Shown: positions 1-10,297 of the stretch, piece by piece | Position numbering within the stretch: position 1 is the stretch's first letter | Layout: every line of letters begins with the position of its first letter | Origin: Zeus faber | Lineage: Eukaryota > Chordata > Actinopteri > Zeiformes > Zeidae | Assembly (NCBI GenBank): GCA_960531495.1 | Contig: OY482853.1 | Location: 26,307,411 to 26,371,410, forward strand | DNA: 64,000 nucleotides | Direction of reading: 5' to 3' | Translations under genes and position numbers: made by a program | Notes under the pieces: generated by a model | What the model was told of the DNA's origin: nothing | Seen by the model: the letters and a program-made list of their open reading frames with translations, nothing else | Databases searched by the model: none

Positions 1-205
1 GCACACATCATCGTCTGACCACCGATGGACATTTGGAACCAGGTCCGCGGGTGAAGGAGGAAGGCTCCTGGAGGAAGGACAAGCCAGGATGGGTCAAATG
101 CAGAAGCAACATTTCACCGGCCACCATCCAAAGCATGTGTGTGTGTATGCATGTGTTGTAGTGTGCCGTGTCGTGTGATCAGTAAAAGGTTCTTCTAATT
201 CTATT
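1..205 (+). repeat. tRNA-type SINE, 3' part (copy 1 of 4)
   Basis: This stretch matches the 3' two thirds of three other copies in the window (53083-53545, 58818-59253, 63660-64000). Shared landmarks include the block around 'gaccagcgatggccatt', the block around 'aagccaggatgggtca' and a short GT-rich stretch. The tail ends in 'ttcttct' after a short A-rich stretch. The 5' part lies outside the window. It has no coding potential. Confidence 0.6.
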
Positions 206-385
206 TATTGACGCGGAGAAGGCACGCGTCGATGTGAGAGGTTCGCGGAGAGAGCACGCTTTGAGGCTGCAGAACAGGCGGATGCTGCACGCATTGAGGC
301 CACCCTAAGGGCCCTTAAGAAGGAAGCAGAAGCAGAGGCTGCGATAGCAGAAGTAGAAGCTCTCGGAGCCCTTAAAGAGTAAAGG
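206..385 (+). pseudogene. Possible retroelement gag-like fragment
   Basis: One frame reads a short charged, alanine/glutamate-rich helical segment (FEAAEQADAARIEATLRAL and on to ALGALKE, then a stop near 381). Helical segments of this type occur upstream of the capsid region in fish LTR retroelement gag proteins. It is only a fragment with no start codon, and the family assignment is inference. Confidence 0.3.
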
Positions 386-572
386 GAGGTGGGGGCCTCA
401 TCTTCTTAATCATCCAGGACACTCGGACGCCTCCTCATATCGGCGTGGGGAGCGATGCAGCACACTAGGGAGTATGTCAACACTCATGTCAACACTCATT
501 TCGGGAACCAACGCGGCAATGCTCCCAGCGCTGATTAGACCACGATCACCCCCTACCAGCTACCCGATCTCA

Positions 573-845
573 GCAGTATAAATAAAGGCCCTCAAGATGC
601 AGGCCTCCTTTTGCCATCTCCTGGTGCCTGGCAGCATGGAAGATCCCAGGATGAATGCCTCCGCTTGACATCTCCTAGAGCCGGGCAGTACGTAGGCCGC
701 CAGGACGTGGGCTTGGTTGCAATACCGCCCAAGCTCAGCAGTAAGGAGGCCCCAAGAACGGGGGCCCGGCTGTACCACCACCTGGAGCTTGGCAGTGTGA
801 AGGCCCCCAAAGTGCGAGCCTCATCGCACCAACCTTCAGTGCCCC
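573..845. repeat. Diverged tandem repeat, period about 54 bp
   Basis: The core motif 'gcagta..aaggccc' recurs at about 573, 631, 685, 738 and 792, giving spacings of 58, 54, 53 and 54 bp. Each unit carries a variant of a CT-rich start, GGCAGTA and a GGCCCC block. The units have diverged with small indels. Open frames on both strands here are by-products of the near multiple-of-3 period. Confidence 0.55.
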
Positions 846-1021
846 TCACCACGGAGGACCACCTGACTATGGCAACGACCCCCCTGGCCACGTCACACCC
901 GTTGTCCAATGCACAGAGTCTGGCAGCGATCATCACATAGCAACTCTTCATGCCAGTCTCTGGACCGGCCACCACATAGCAGCTCTTCATGCTGGTCTCC
1001 CCTGACCTGGGCAGCAGAGTT

Positions 1022-1287
1022 TTCTGCCCTCACCACGTGCAGACGCACGTGGCTATCAAGCGAGCTAAACACTCTCCAAATAAGTACCCGGAGACACTTT
1101 TGGTATCTTTAATAGAAGCTAGTAAAACTGTGGAACAGTACAGAAATATGCAGATTAAGGACCAGTCTTTATGCAGATATAAATAACCTTAATTATTAAG
1201 TTAATATGTTGCATAGCTCCTACATTGTATGCATACACGAATAACATGATTGAACTCACAGATTGTGCTTTCTCAAGGGCAATGACT
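1022..1287 (+). repeat. Left inverted terminal repeat of the DIRS-like element
   Basis: This segment runs from 'ttctgccctcacca' through 'cttttggtatctttaat' to 'ttctcaagggcaatgac'. The reverse complement of 5100-5371 follows it almost base for base, with small indels. Similarity stops abruptly after 'gggcaatgac'. Confidence 0.75.
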
Positions 1288-1759
1288 TATATGCCTGTGT
1301 CCCGTTGTCTACCATCACAATGCTATGATGTTACAGCACAAACTGGTGAGAATGACACTTCCTGCCTGGGAGCGGAACACTCCCCGGCTAGCATCTATAA
1401 GATGTCAAACCACCAGGATTCTTGACCTTGGGGAGTCGTGCTTCACAGTCCTCTGCCTTGGAGTCGCTGGGCAGAAGGTTGGGTGCTCTTGGTGGTCTAG
1501 GTCCGTGGAAACAGATGTCAAAGGCCTGGCATTGACCATCACTCTGACCTCTGCCATGGATGTTGTTTGAGGAGCATGGCGCCGGCGAACTGCTGGTCCG
1601 TTCTCTCTGGGTGGATTTTCAGGGTCTCCTCACCTCTGCGGTGGGACGCCTTGAGAGCCCCATGCTTTCACCACCATCGGTCACAGATGGTGAGCTGAAG
1701 ATCTGATGGTAGATGGAGCGTACGCACGTCAGGAGAAGGTGGCGGAACACAATGCCCAG

Positions 1760-2330
1760 CATTGTGTCCTGCAATGCCCTCTCTTGAGCACTACTACAAG
1801 GGCTCCTGGACCGTCCCTGCCGAGGCCCATGCCCTCATACAACCCCTTCACATGGGTTGTGATGGGATTTTAGGCACAGCGGACGGACACTCCACGCCTC
1901 AAGGAGATGCTGGCTCGCCATTTCCTCCCGACCTCAGTGGGATCTTGGATTTCCAAGAAACCGCTCTTGCCGTAGGCGAGGGACCATTTCAACGCCCTGG
2001 CAACCCAGTCTGCGGTGGCTACATCGAATATGGCGATGCTTGTGGCATCCATCTCCCACCTCACCACCGGCAGAGAAGGCAGTTTCCAAGGCATCTGCCG
2101 CAATTCTCAACCTCTCCCCGGCAGCGTGCGCCGGCTGTGTTGTGCCATTGTCGGTGGTTACCCAGAGACATCTCTGGCTGACCCTGCCCGCCATGCGTGG
2201 GTCTGAAAAGGCAGCGTTGATTAACGCACCCAATTCAGACAACGGACTGTTCGGTGACACTCTCAGTGAGACTACCGAGTGTCTGAGGAGGAGGGAGGAG
2301 GACAGGAGGCAGCTCTCCCTGCACCTGCTG
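1760..2330 (+). pseudogene. DIRS gag-like region, frameshifted
   Basis: Two overlapping plus frames read DIRS gag-like stretches. The first contains 'GILDFQETALAVGEGPFQRP'. The second contains 'QRHLWLTLPAMRGSEKAAL' and then 'LINAPNSDNGLFGDTL' before an arginine-rich 'ECLRRREEDRRQ'. The second copy of the element carries the same final block at about 31759-31870. The frame changes and the missing start mark it as non-functional. The name rests on similarity of layout to fish DIRS gag, which I recall rather than measured. Confidence 0.45.
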
Positions 2331-3355
2331 CTGGCAGGGAAGGGCTCGGCTCCTCGTCCCCGCACAACAACAGCCGCCGGAGTGTCCACCACCCGTCTGC
2401 GTCCTGCAGCAGTGATGCACCGCGGAGCCCCTTTGCAGCACCGCCACCGCCTGCAGCACAGAGAGCCTCTCCACCCGTGTGCACGTGGTCCACACCGCCC
2501 CAGGGAGCCCTCAAGAGGAGGTACAAATGACTGTGTGGCAGGGGGAAGCGCCGGTCTCCACCACCCACCAACTAGTTTGGTTGAAATGCAGCAAATCACC
2601 TCGGTGATGATTCCTCCCTCTCTGAATGAGAGGGAGAGTGTTAATAAACCACTGTTTATTTCTCTGGTGGTCTCACGTTCACCGCACCCTGGGCATTCAA
2701 CAGAGTGAGCGGCTCCAGACTCTTCCACATACACGGTGAACTCTGAGCCCTCCTCGGTTTCACGCTTGAATTATTAGCGTATATTAAAGCAAGCTGCCGC
2801 ATGTTCCTTCCCATATAAAAGGAGCGGCAAAGCCTTAGTTAATGATGGGAATAAAGGTTAATCGCCTTCCACTCCACCCCTGCGACAAACCCGCACTGGG
2901 TGTGCGCGGCATGAGGTTTATTGAGCAGCTCTAGCCCTGCCTGCTGCGAAGCGGGACCTTCAGCCCTCTATCGCACGAGAAGGCGGTAGAACTGGGGGCT
3001 GTTCGCGCACGTTACCCCACCGCTTGGTACAGGCCGTGTCCAAGCGGGACCCCCTTAGCTGCGCGGGGGAAGCCCCCCTTTGTGGGACAGGCTGCTGCTC
3101 AACCGGCGGTACATATGGAGAGAGCTCTGGGAGGGCTTGGAGGGCGTTCTCCAGATGGCTGCTCGAGCGCTATGCCAGGTGGCAGCTTCTCTGTGTGCTG
3201 TCCTGATGTATGGACGGGACACTGCAAGGGGGTTATGCCCTACAATTCCGCCGGATCCCACCGCCCTTATGTGGGGGTGGTGTGGACAGTGCAGATGTCA
3301 CCAGAGAAGGCTGCAGCTCTGAACACAGAGATCAGCTCTTCTCAGCAAGGGAGCC

Positions 3356-3990
3356 GTGACGGTGGTGCCCACGGAACTTCGGAATAGATGGTTTTATCCA
3401 AATTACTTCCTGGTCCCAAATGGTATGGGAGGTGTGCATTCAATCTTTGATCTTTGCACACTGAATCGCCACATAGCGACTCTACCACTTCGCATGCTCA
3501 CCGTGAAGGTGTTGCTGCAGGCGTTTCGCTTGGGCAATTTTCGTGCAAACAGTGAAAGGACGCCTACTTACACGTCCCGATAGTGCCGAAACACAGGAGG
3601 TTCCTCCATTTTGCCTTTCAGGGGGTGGCCTGTGAGCTTGTACCATTCGGCTACAAGCTCGCGCTGCGGGTGTTTTCTGCTTCGTCGTATCATGTCAGGA
3701 TCCTGACATATCTCAACGACCTCCTGATCCTAGCTCCCTCCATGGAGTTAGCAGTTGCACAGCCCAGACTCGTGCTCGCTCACCTCATGGATCTGCGGTT
3801 TGCGATAAACTGGGAGAAGAGCACTCCCATACCCAGCCAGTGGGTCGTCTATCTCGGACTACAGTTGGACACCGTGCAAATGAGGGCCCGACTGTCCGAA
3901 CCATGGAGAGCGGACATTGCATCCGCCCTCGGACGTGTTCGGGTGATCTGTCCATGCACCCACCAGTGTGGTGTTGCGTCGTAATCTGAC
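3356..3990 (+). pseudogene. DIRS-type reverse transcriptase/RNase H remnant
   Basis: Successive plus frames give the RT fingers and palm: 'YPNYFLVPNGMGGVHSIFDL' (3356-3583), then 'PKHRRFLHFAFQGV', 'ILTYLNDLLILAPS' and 'QWVVYLGLQLDTVQMRARLS' (3583-3984). The catalytic motif, normally YxDD, reads YLND, so a metal-binding aspartate is replaced by asparagine. A frame break separates the two halves near 3583. The order and wording of the motifs match DIRS-order RTs of fish. The segment is a dead fragment inside the element 1022-5371. Confidence 0.7.
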
Positions 3991-5099
3991 GTTCACGTCT
4001 AAGGTTGTGACGAGTTCGGACAGATCGAGGCCTTTTTCCTCCTCACCAGAGTGTGCGGGAGGAACGGCTTCACTGTCTGTCCCGTACGTGCGTTGGCATG
4101 CTACGTGGACCGCACAGCTCGAATTTGGTTGTCATGACAACTGTGTGTGCATTAATGAAACTGGAACAGTCCATTGATTCCAGCACTTCGATGTGCACTG
4201 CACATGAGCATTTGAGCATGTGAAGATGACTGCCCACCGCTTACTGTGTGCTTGTCCCCGTCAGGTTTCAAACCCTCCAGGGTAAAATACCCTGGGATGA
4301 TGGTAGAGCCGCTCTTTGGATAGAGGCTTGCTGCAGACGTCCCAGGGCTGTTCTTAGATGCTCGGTGAAGGACGAGAGCCGAACCACAGCTCCTGAGAGA
4401 GAGATTTCCAGCTGGAGAAATTCTCGAACCACGCACTGCCAACTTGGTCTAAAAGGCGCGTGACACAGGCAGTAACATCTAGGTGGAGCGCCGCATCGGT
4501 TCCAGGGTTAATAAGGTCAAAGCCTTCGTCAGGTGGTCGTGTTGGGTGCTCAGGTCTGGGGATGGTAAGGTCCGGTACGGCTGCACTCAGCTCGAGTCTG
4601 GGGATGGTAAGGTCAGGTTCCCTCTGACCTTAGGCGTAAGCCAACTTGAGGTATGCGATGGTTACAATTGCCTTGGTGGAGGCGCCACAGAAGATACTCT
4701 TTCCTCTGAGCTCTGGAGATGGGATGAATGGCGTCCCATTCGTCGCCAGCGGTAGTAAGTTCTCTCAGGTTCAACCCTAGAGGGTTGAATAGGCTGTTGT
4801 CAGTGGAAGGCACACTGCGTCATGTGAAAGGTCTTTCATTGGCTGCGGTCGTGTCGGTGTGTCCACAAAGTGGTCCTTCATCTCTGGTTCCTCGTTAAAG
4901 TCCGGCGTAGTGACATAAGGCGGTTGAGGGCCACTTGCAGAATGGAGCCCAACTGTTGGCGTAGAACCTGCCGTCCATGATGTCGAAGAAGGCTTCCTTG
5001 GCTGAGGGTGCTAGGATAAGGCCTATAAGATAGCCAGACAAAACGCAGTCAATCTGATCAGGTCTCAGACTCGGACTAACATCTCTTTCAATCGGCCTC

Positions 5100-5371
5100 G
5101 TCATTGCCCTTGAGAAAGCACAATCTGTGAGTTCATTCATGTTATTGGTGTATGCGGTCCCCGGTTACAGTGTTGGAGCTATGACAACGTATTAACAGGT
5201 TATTTACATCTGCATAGACTGGTCTTGCATCTGCGTATTTCTGTACTGTTCCACAATTTTACACCGCTTCCATTAAAGATACCAAAAGTGAGCTCCTGTC
5301 TTGGGGTACTTATTGGGAGTGTTTAGCTCGCTGCATATCAATGTACGTCTGCACTTGGTGAGGGCAGAAGA
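5100..5371 (-). repeat. Right inverted terminal repeat of the DIRS-like element
   Basis: The reverse complement matches 1022-1287 through the shared blocks 'ttggtatctttaat', 'gtggaacagtacagaaata', 'aactcacagattgtgct' and 'tctcaagggcaatgac'. It differs by a few substitutions and short indels, including an extra 'ggggaccg' region near 5155. Confidence 0.75.
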
Positions 5372-5454
5372 TTAATTTAATGAAACAAAAAAATCCCTGT
5401 GCGGTGTCCTGATGCGTGCCCATGCCTTACGAAAGTCAAAACAAACTTTTAAAT

Positions 5455-5660
5455 GACATTTTGTAGATCTAATTTGAGTGAAGATTCAGCGAAAGCATTG
5501 CATATGTATCGCCTCAAATTTGTACAGGAACAAATTTTGATGGACTGATAAGCTGAAGTAGTTTATAGACTAAATACAACACTGAACTCCACTCAAACAC
5601 CATTGGCTGACGTCACTTCAGCGTTCTTACTGGCGGTGCAGATGCAACCAGAAAGAAATG
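5455..5660. repeat. Dispersed ~400-bp repeat, partial copy 1 of 3
   Basis: The stretch from 'gtagatctaatttgagtgaa' through 'cgcctcaaatttgt' to 'caaacaccattggctgacg' matches 16865-17245 and 26540-26945. Only the left half of the unit is recognisable here. It has no coding potential. Confidence 0.5.
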
Positions 5661-5805
5661 CCCTTGAAGGTAGTTAGTTCTTGGGGGACCTCCCCAGTTC
5701 CTAGTTCCTAGTTCCCCACAGGGAACCCCGAGAACTGTTCGGTACGAAAACATCTATGTTCTAGTTCCACTAACCAGTGTGTGTTTCTCTGGTCTTGTAC
5801 TCCAG

Positions 5806-6141
5806 TCAGGGATGTTGATTGCTCCTGTGCTGGCGAACCTCGGCCCCTTAGAAGAGCTGTCCTTCAAACCCAACCCAGGAGAGGTACGCCCTTTTCCTTT
5901 CCCAAATCAAATCCAAACTTGACAACAGTATTGATACCATCTGTGTTCACACCAGGTGGAAGAGATCTTCACGCTGTCACTCTCACATTTGTGTGATCCC
6001 GTGAACCGCGCCTACACGTGCTTCCGCACCGGCGAAAAGTACGGCTACACGCTGCCAGTGTTCCGCAACGGGAAGCACCGCGTGTGGGGCCTGACAGCCG
6101 TTGCCCTAACCCACACCCTCCAGCTGATTGTGTCGCCATAG
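5806..6141 (+). CDS. nudt8: Nudix hydrolase NUDT8 (CoA diphosphatase), last two exons
   Basis: The exons are 5806-5883 and 5956-6141 (stop TAG 6139-6141), with 'tccag' and 'accag' acceptors and a GTACGC donor. They encode 87 residues, starting near 'MLIAPVLANLGPLEEL' and ending 'VWGLTAVALTHTLQLIVSP'. This is the C-terminal end of the Nudix fold of NUDT8, including the motif HRVWGLTA that the mammalian protein shares. NUDT8 is a mitochondrial Nudix enzyme that splits coenzyme A and its esters. The Nudix box and N-terminus are not visible between 1 and 5805, so they lie upstream of the window, the retroelement above being in an intron, or have been lost. The gene converges on mfrp. A possible poly(A) signal AATAAA is at 6560-6565. 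Confidence 0.85.
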
Positions 6142-6193
6142 CAACAGAATCAACCATAAGAATATCATGTTTAGTTAATAAATGATGTGATTC

Positions 6194-6269
<76 letters not shown>

Positions 6270-7215
6270 ACACTCACCTCACTCAGCAACAAAACTTTTA
6301 TTTCAAATGATTTGTTTTTTTTGGATTCTGTCTTTAGCCACTGCTGATGCGCAATACTCTTGGGCAGTACTTTTGCTTCTACCTCTGTGTTTTTTTTTGT
6401 TTTTGTCTTAGGTCAGCTCCTCTTAACGCACAATACTGTATATGCCATTCCAATGCAATTCAACCCTCGTCTAATATGCACTTCCTTCCCACAAATCTGA
6501 CTTGACTGATAATCTGACTTGACTGATAAATTATGCTATTAAGTGCAGTTGAACAATGCAATAAAAATATTTTATCAGAAAATGGAAAAATGTTGTTTGT
6601 ATTGAATCATAATTTGTCTTTCCTTTTTGACATCTGAGCATTAGAAAAGCACGAAACATTGAAGACATACTTATTATTAGATTGACAACTTTGATTTGAT
6701 TTTCAGCCCTGTTTAATCACATCACATGGGAATAGAGAAGTTAAAATGAACTTTAAAACTATAGTATTAAAGTGTAAAGGCACATTTCCCAAAATGTTAG
6801 ATCGTGGCAAAGACAACTACTCCTGTTTGAAATCTTAAGATAGAGATGTGTTCTGTTAGTTCGTTTTAATTAAGTGTTTTGCAGGTTTAAGTTTGTCTCT
6901 ACTTGTCAAATATTTGCTACTATTTCACATCAATTACAGTCAACACCATCTAGTCAGTTATAGCTTTATATTATATAAGTTATAGCTTGTCGGGTCTCAC
7001 TGACAGTCCTCCATATTGTTGTCTGAGTTTAACACCCAACGCCTCTCCTGAGGACTCTTCTTTTAATAGTGCAAACTATTGGTGTCTCCACAATAGGGCC
7101 ATGTGCAGACCTCATAAACGACAGAAGACTGAATTCTGGAAATAAGTGAATTTAAGAAAGCATTCCCCGGATATTGTCTCTCGGTTCCCCCTCCTTTCAA
7201 CGCTGTTTGCTCTTT
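6142..7215. other. Intergenic between nudt8 and mfrp (tail to tail)
   Basis: This holds the probable nudt8 3' UTR, a (TA)n run and AT-rich sequence. It contains no open frame with family resemblance on either strand. No C1q/TNF-type reading frame follows mfrp here. Confidence 0.6.
6196..6266. repeat. (TA)n microsatellite
   Basis: About 35 uninterrupted TA dinucleotides lie directly after the nudt8 stop, within its likely 3' UTR. Confidence 0.95.
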
Positions 7216-10178
7216 TTAGGGCAACGCGCACTCCAGGGGGTCCTGCGAGTCGGGCAGCAGGTGGCAGTTGAAGGGCCAGCTGAAAGAGAAGAGGTCCAAC
7301 GCCTGGCTGCACTGCTGCTCGGCCGACGAGCAGACGGAGCGGCAGGGCTGGAGGATGCCGCCCTGGGGGCTGCAGTAGGGCATGAACATCCCGCACACCA
7401 GCCTCCGAAGGGGGTCAAAACACGCCAACTCCATCAGCACCTGGGGCAGAAAGGGAGACTTCACATGGCGACCATTGTAATAGCTGTTCCATGACAATGG
7501 GAATCAACTAAATGTCATATTGCCCCCACCCTCTTGGCATGTTATTTAAAATCCCAAGTCCCATAGTTTGCCGGTGTGTCCTCACCCGGTACTGTCGTAG
7601 CAGCACCGCGGCCTCTCTCTGATCAGCAATGTACAGCCAGATGTTGGGGAAGGATGTGAGGTTGTAGCTGAGGCCCTGACACATCTCCACCTCTATGAGC
7701 TCACACGGCGAAGCTAGAGGAAATGAGAGTGAGATAGGATTCAATTGTACTTTTGGAGTTAGGGGTATATGGGAAGGGTGTACAAGCCAAGAGCAACATT
7801 TGGGACTTCTGGGTATTGTAATAATGGTGGCGTCCGCCAGGGGTTTGTACTCGGTCCCCGGTTATGTAAGTATCTATGTGTTACCACTAGGAGGCTTGAT
7901 ACGTAGACGTTCACATCACGGAGCATAAGCTCAAGTTCGAGGGAGTGACTCACTGAAGGGCGGGTAGGTGGAGTTGTCACAGCCGTGCTCGTCGGCCCCG
8001 TCAGAGCAGTCGTTCCAGCCATCGCACAACCACTCGGAATGCAGACACTCCCCCGTGCTGCAGGAGAACTGACTGGGGCCGCACGTCTCTGGGACACAGG
8101 GCGGATGAGTCAAAAACCCAGTGTGAGATGCAGGGGGATGCAAGTAATAGAGTAGATTTCTGACTTGTTTTTCTACTCCGTCTACTGGACAGCTTTTAGA
8201 ATATCCCTTTGTAGAGTCACCACGTATCAGGGTCATTTAGGCTCAGAATTCAACAACCAAGGCCAAATATCTCTGTTTGGTAACTAGGTTTTGTCCATAA
8301 TGTTTCATATAGAAGCAATCCTTTATTTTGAATGCTGCTATTACTGAAGGCAAGTATTTTCGCATGGGTCTCAAACTCAAATAAATTGTTTTTTAACGAC
8401 TTCATTGCTTAACAATACCCCCCGACATGTAATTATAAAAAAATCTTTATTTTCTGTTTTATATTCTGAAAGCATTAAGTAAAGTTGCGTGGATTACTTT
8501 AAGCATTGTGATGTGGGGTTGAATTTTATAGTTGAATTTGTGGGCCAGATGTGACAGTATACTGTATTATAAACACGTTACGAGCCCATTAAATTGTCTC
8601 GCAGGCCTGTAGTTTGGGGCCCGTGGATGAGGATGAGGTACTTGATCAATTACTTTTATTAGGACATTAATATGTAATATTTAGCAATTTACGGCACTCC
8701 TTGACAGTCTCGCAACTCTTTACATTGCTGGTTAGGTGGCAGATTGTGAGTGTGGGGAAGAAGGAAGAAAGTAAAAGAACACAAACAAAAAACAAATGAA
8801 CAATGAATTGCTCGAAAGGAACTCACTGCCCGCCAAGGACACGGTCTGGTACGTGGCATTGAAGCCGCTGTCTGCCACCCCTTCATCCGCCACAAACACC
8901 ACGGTCATCTGGGGACCGGAGGAGGTCAGGTCGTGGGGGAGGCCGGTTCCGCAAAACCTGAGAGGAAAGACGAGAAAAGAGGAGGAAAAAGAAAGAAGAA
9001 AAAAAAAAAGTCCCAGTTATGCAAGCCTGTTATGCAAGTTAAAAGAGATTAACCCCTATTTTTAACAAGCCACGTGGACCGCAGGGACGCTCTTATATAA
9101 ACCGACTCCCCGGAGACGCGGCCGCTGGAGGGGGGAGAGGCAGAATCGTGCTAAAGAGCGGCCGTCGGAGGCCCTCGTAACAGCTCTCACCGTCCCAGGA
9201 CCCTCCCGGCTCCGGTGTCGCCGCCGTCGTGGACCTCCACGTAGTCAAACTCACACACGTCCTGGGTCTCCAGGCTGAAGTTTGTGAAGCTCAGTCGGAT
9301 CACGGAGCCCTCCTCCGCAGATATACGCCACGTGCACAACTGACGGCGAAGACATAAGGAAGCTCGATAGTGAGATTGTTCGCCCCGCCGGCTTCACAGA
9401 CTCTTTGGATCGGGCCGAACAGGCTGGACATGTTCTCCGAGGGTTACCTGCTGGTGAGGGTAGGGCCTGGGGTGGTTTGGGCTCGCGAGGTATCCGCGTG
9501 GTTCCGTCTTCCGTCCACCGCACTCTGGTGGATAACGGGAGAGACATACTTTGAATGCTCACAGTTGTGACACGTTAAACCCTGAGCAAGGCAGTGTCAC
9601 AGTGTCAGACGACCAAGAAGACCTAAGAGCGACGTTCTAGGTGCCCTCTTCTTACCCCTGTGCTTGTGGCTGCAGTTGGCCTCGTCGGTTTGGTCGCGGC
9701 AGTTCGGCTGGCCGTCGCACACGGACACCGTGAGGAGACAGCGGCCGCTGTCGCACATGAACTCCTCCCTGGAGCAGCTCTCTGACGAAGGAAGGGGCCA
9801 CCATTTGTACTGGAACCAACACAAACTCAACAAAAGAGAACAGTTCCTCTCCATGTCCATATCGCCAAGGGCTCTCCACCAGCTCAGGGACCCATTGTGC
9901 CTCACGATACATTTTATGGTGTTCTTTAAGTTGTACGGCATTTTGGTCAACGTTGGTCGTTTTTGAATGCGCTTTATAAATAATTGCACTTGCGTGAATG
10001 AGTCCATTCACAAAAATGTATCCCTCCAATTCGAGTTCATAGACATAAGGACATGAAGACCCACGAGACCCCATGAAATGTACATTCACATACACACACA
10101 TGCACGCACACACGCACGCACATACATTGTACAAGCTTTCCCATTCATTTTAAACGTACATTATCAACACACACACAC

Positions 10179-10226
<48 letters not shown>

Positions 10227-10264
10227 TGTAAAAGCTTTCACATTTGTTTTGAACAGACATTATC

Positions 10265-10297
<33 letters not shown>

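Larger units (their letters stand above)
1022..5371 (+). mobile_element. Decayed DIRS-like retroelement with inverted terminal repeats
   Basis: About 4.35 kb bounded by inverted repeats (1022-1287 and 5100-5371). Inside, a gag-like region lies at about 1760-2330 and a reverse transcriptase/RNase H-like region at about 3356-3990, both on the plus strand. Inverted rather than direct terminal repeats, with an RT of the 'YLGLQLDTVQMRARLS' type, are characteristic of the tyrosine-recombinase DIRS order. No tyrosine recombinase frame is recognisable. The coding regions carry several frameshifts and the RT metal-binding motif is mutated, so the copy is dead. A second copy of the family lies at 31477-33650. 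Confidence 0.7.

Noticed and set aside
1934-2734. Minus-strand frame of 266 aa
   Set aside because: Lies opposite a recognisable DIRS gag-like region; composition is low-complexity and no family is recognised.
4554-4620. Duplicate of 'gtctggggatggtaaggtc' as a regulatory array
   Set aside because: Only two copies inside the decayed DIRS-like element; no independent support.
7174-7494. Plus-strand frame of 106 aa
   Set aside because: It is the antisense of the mfrp Frizzled exon, which has a clear family match and splice sites.
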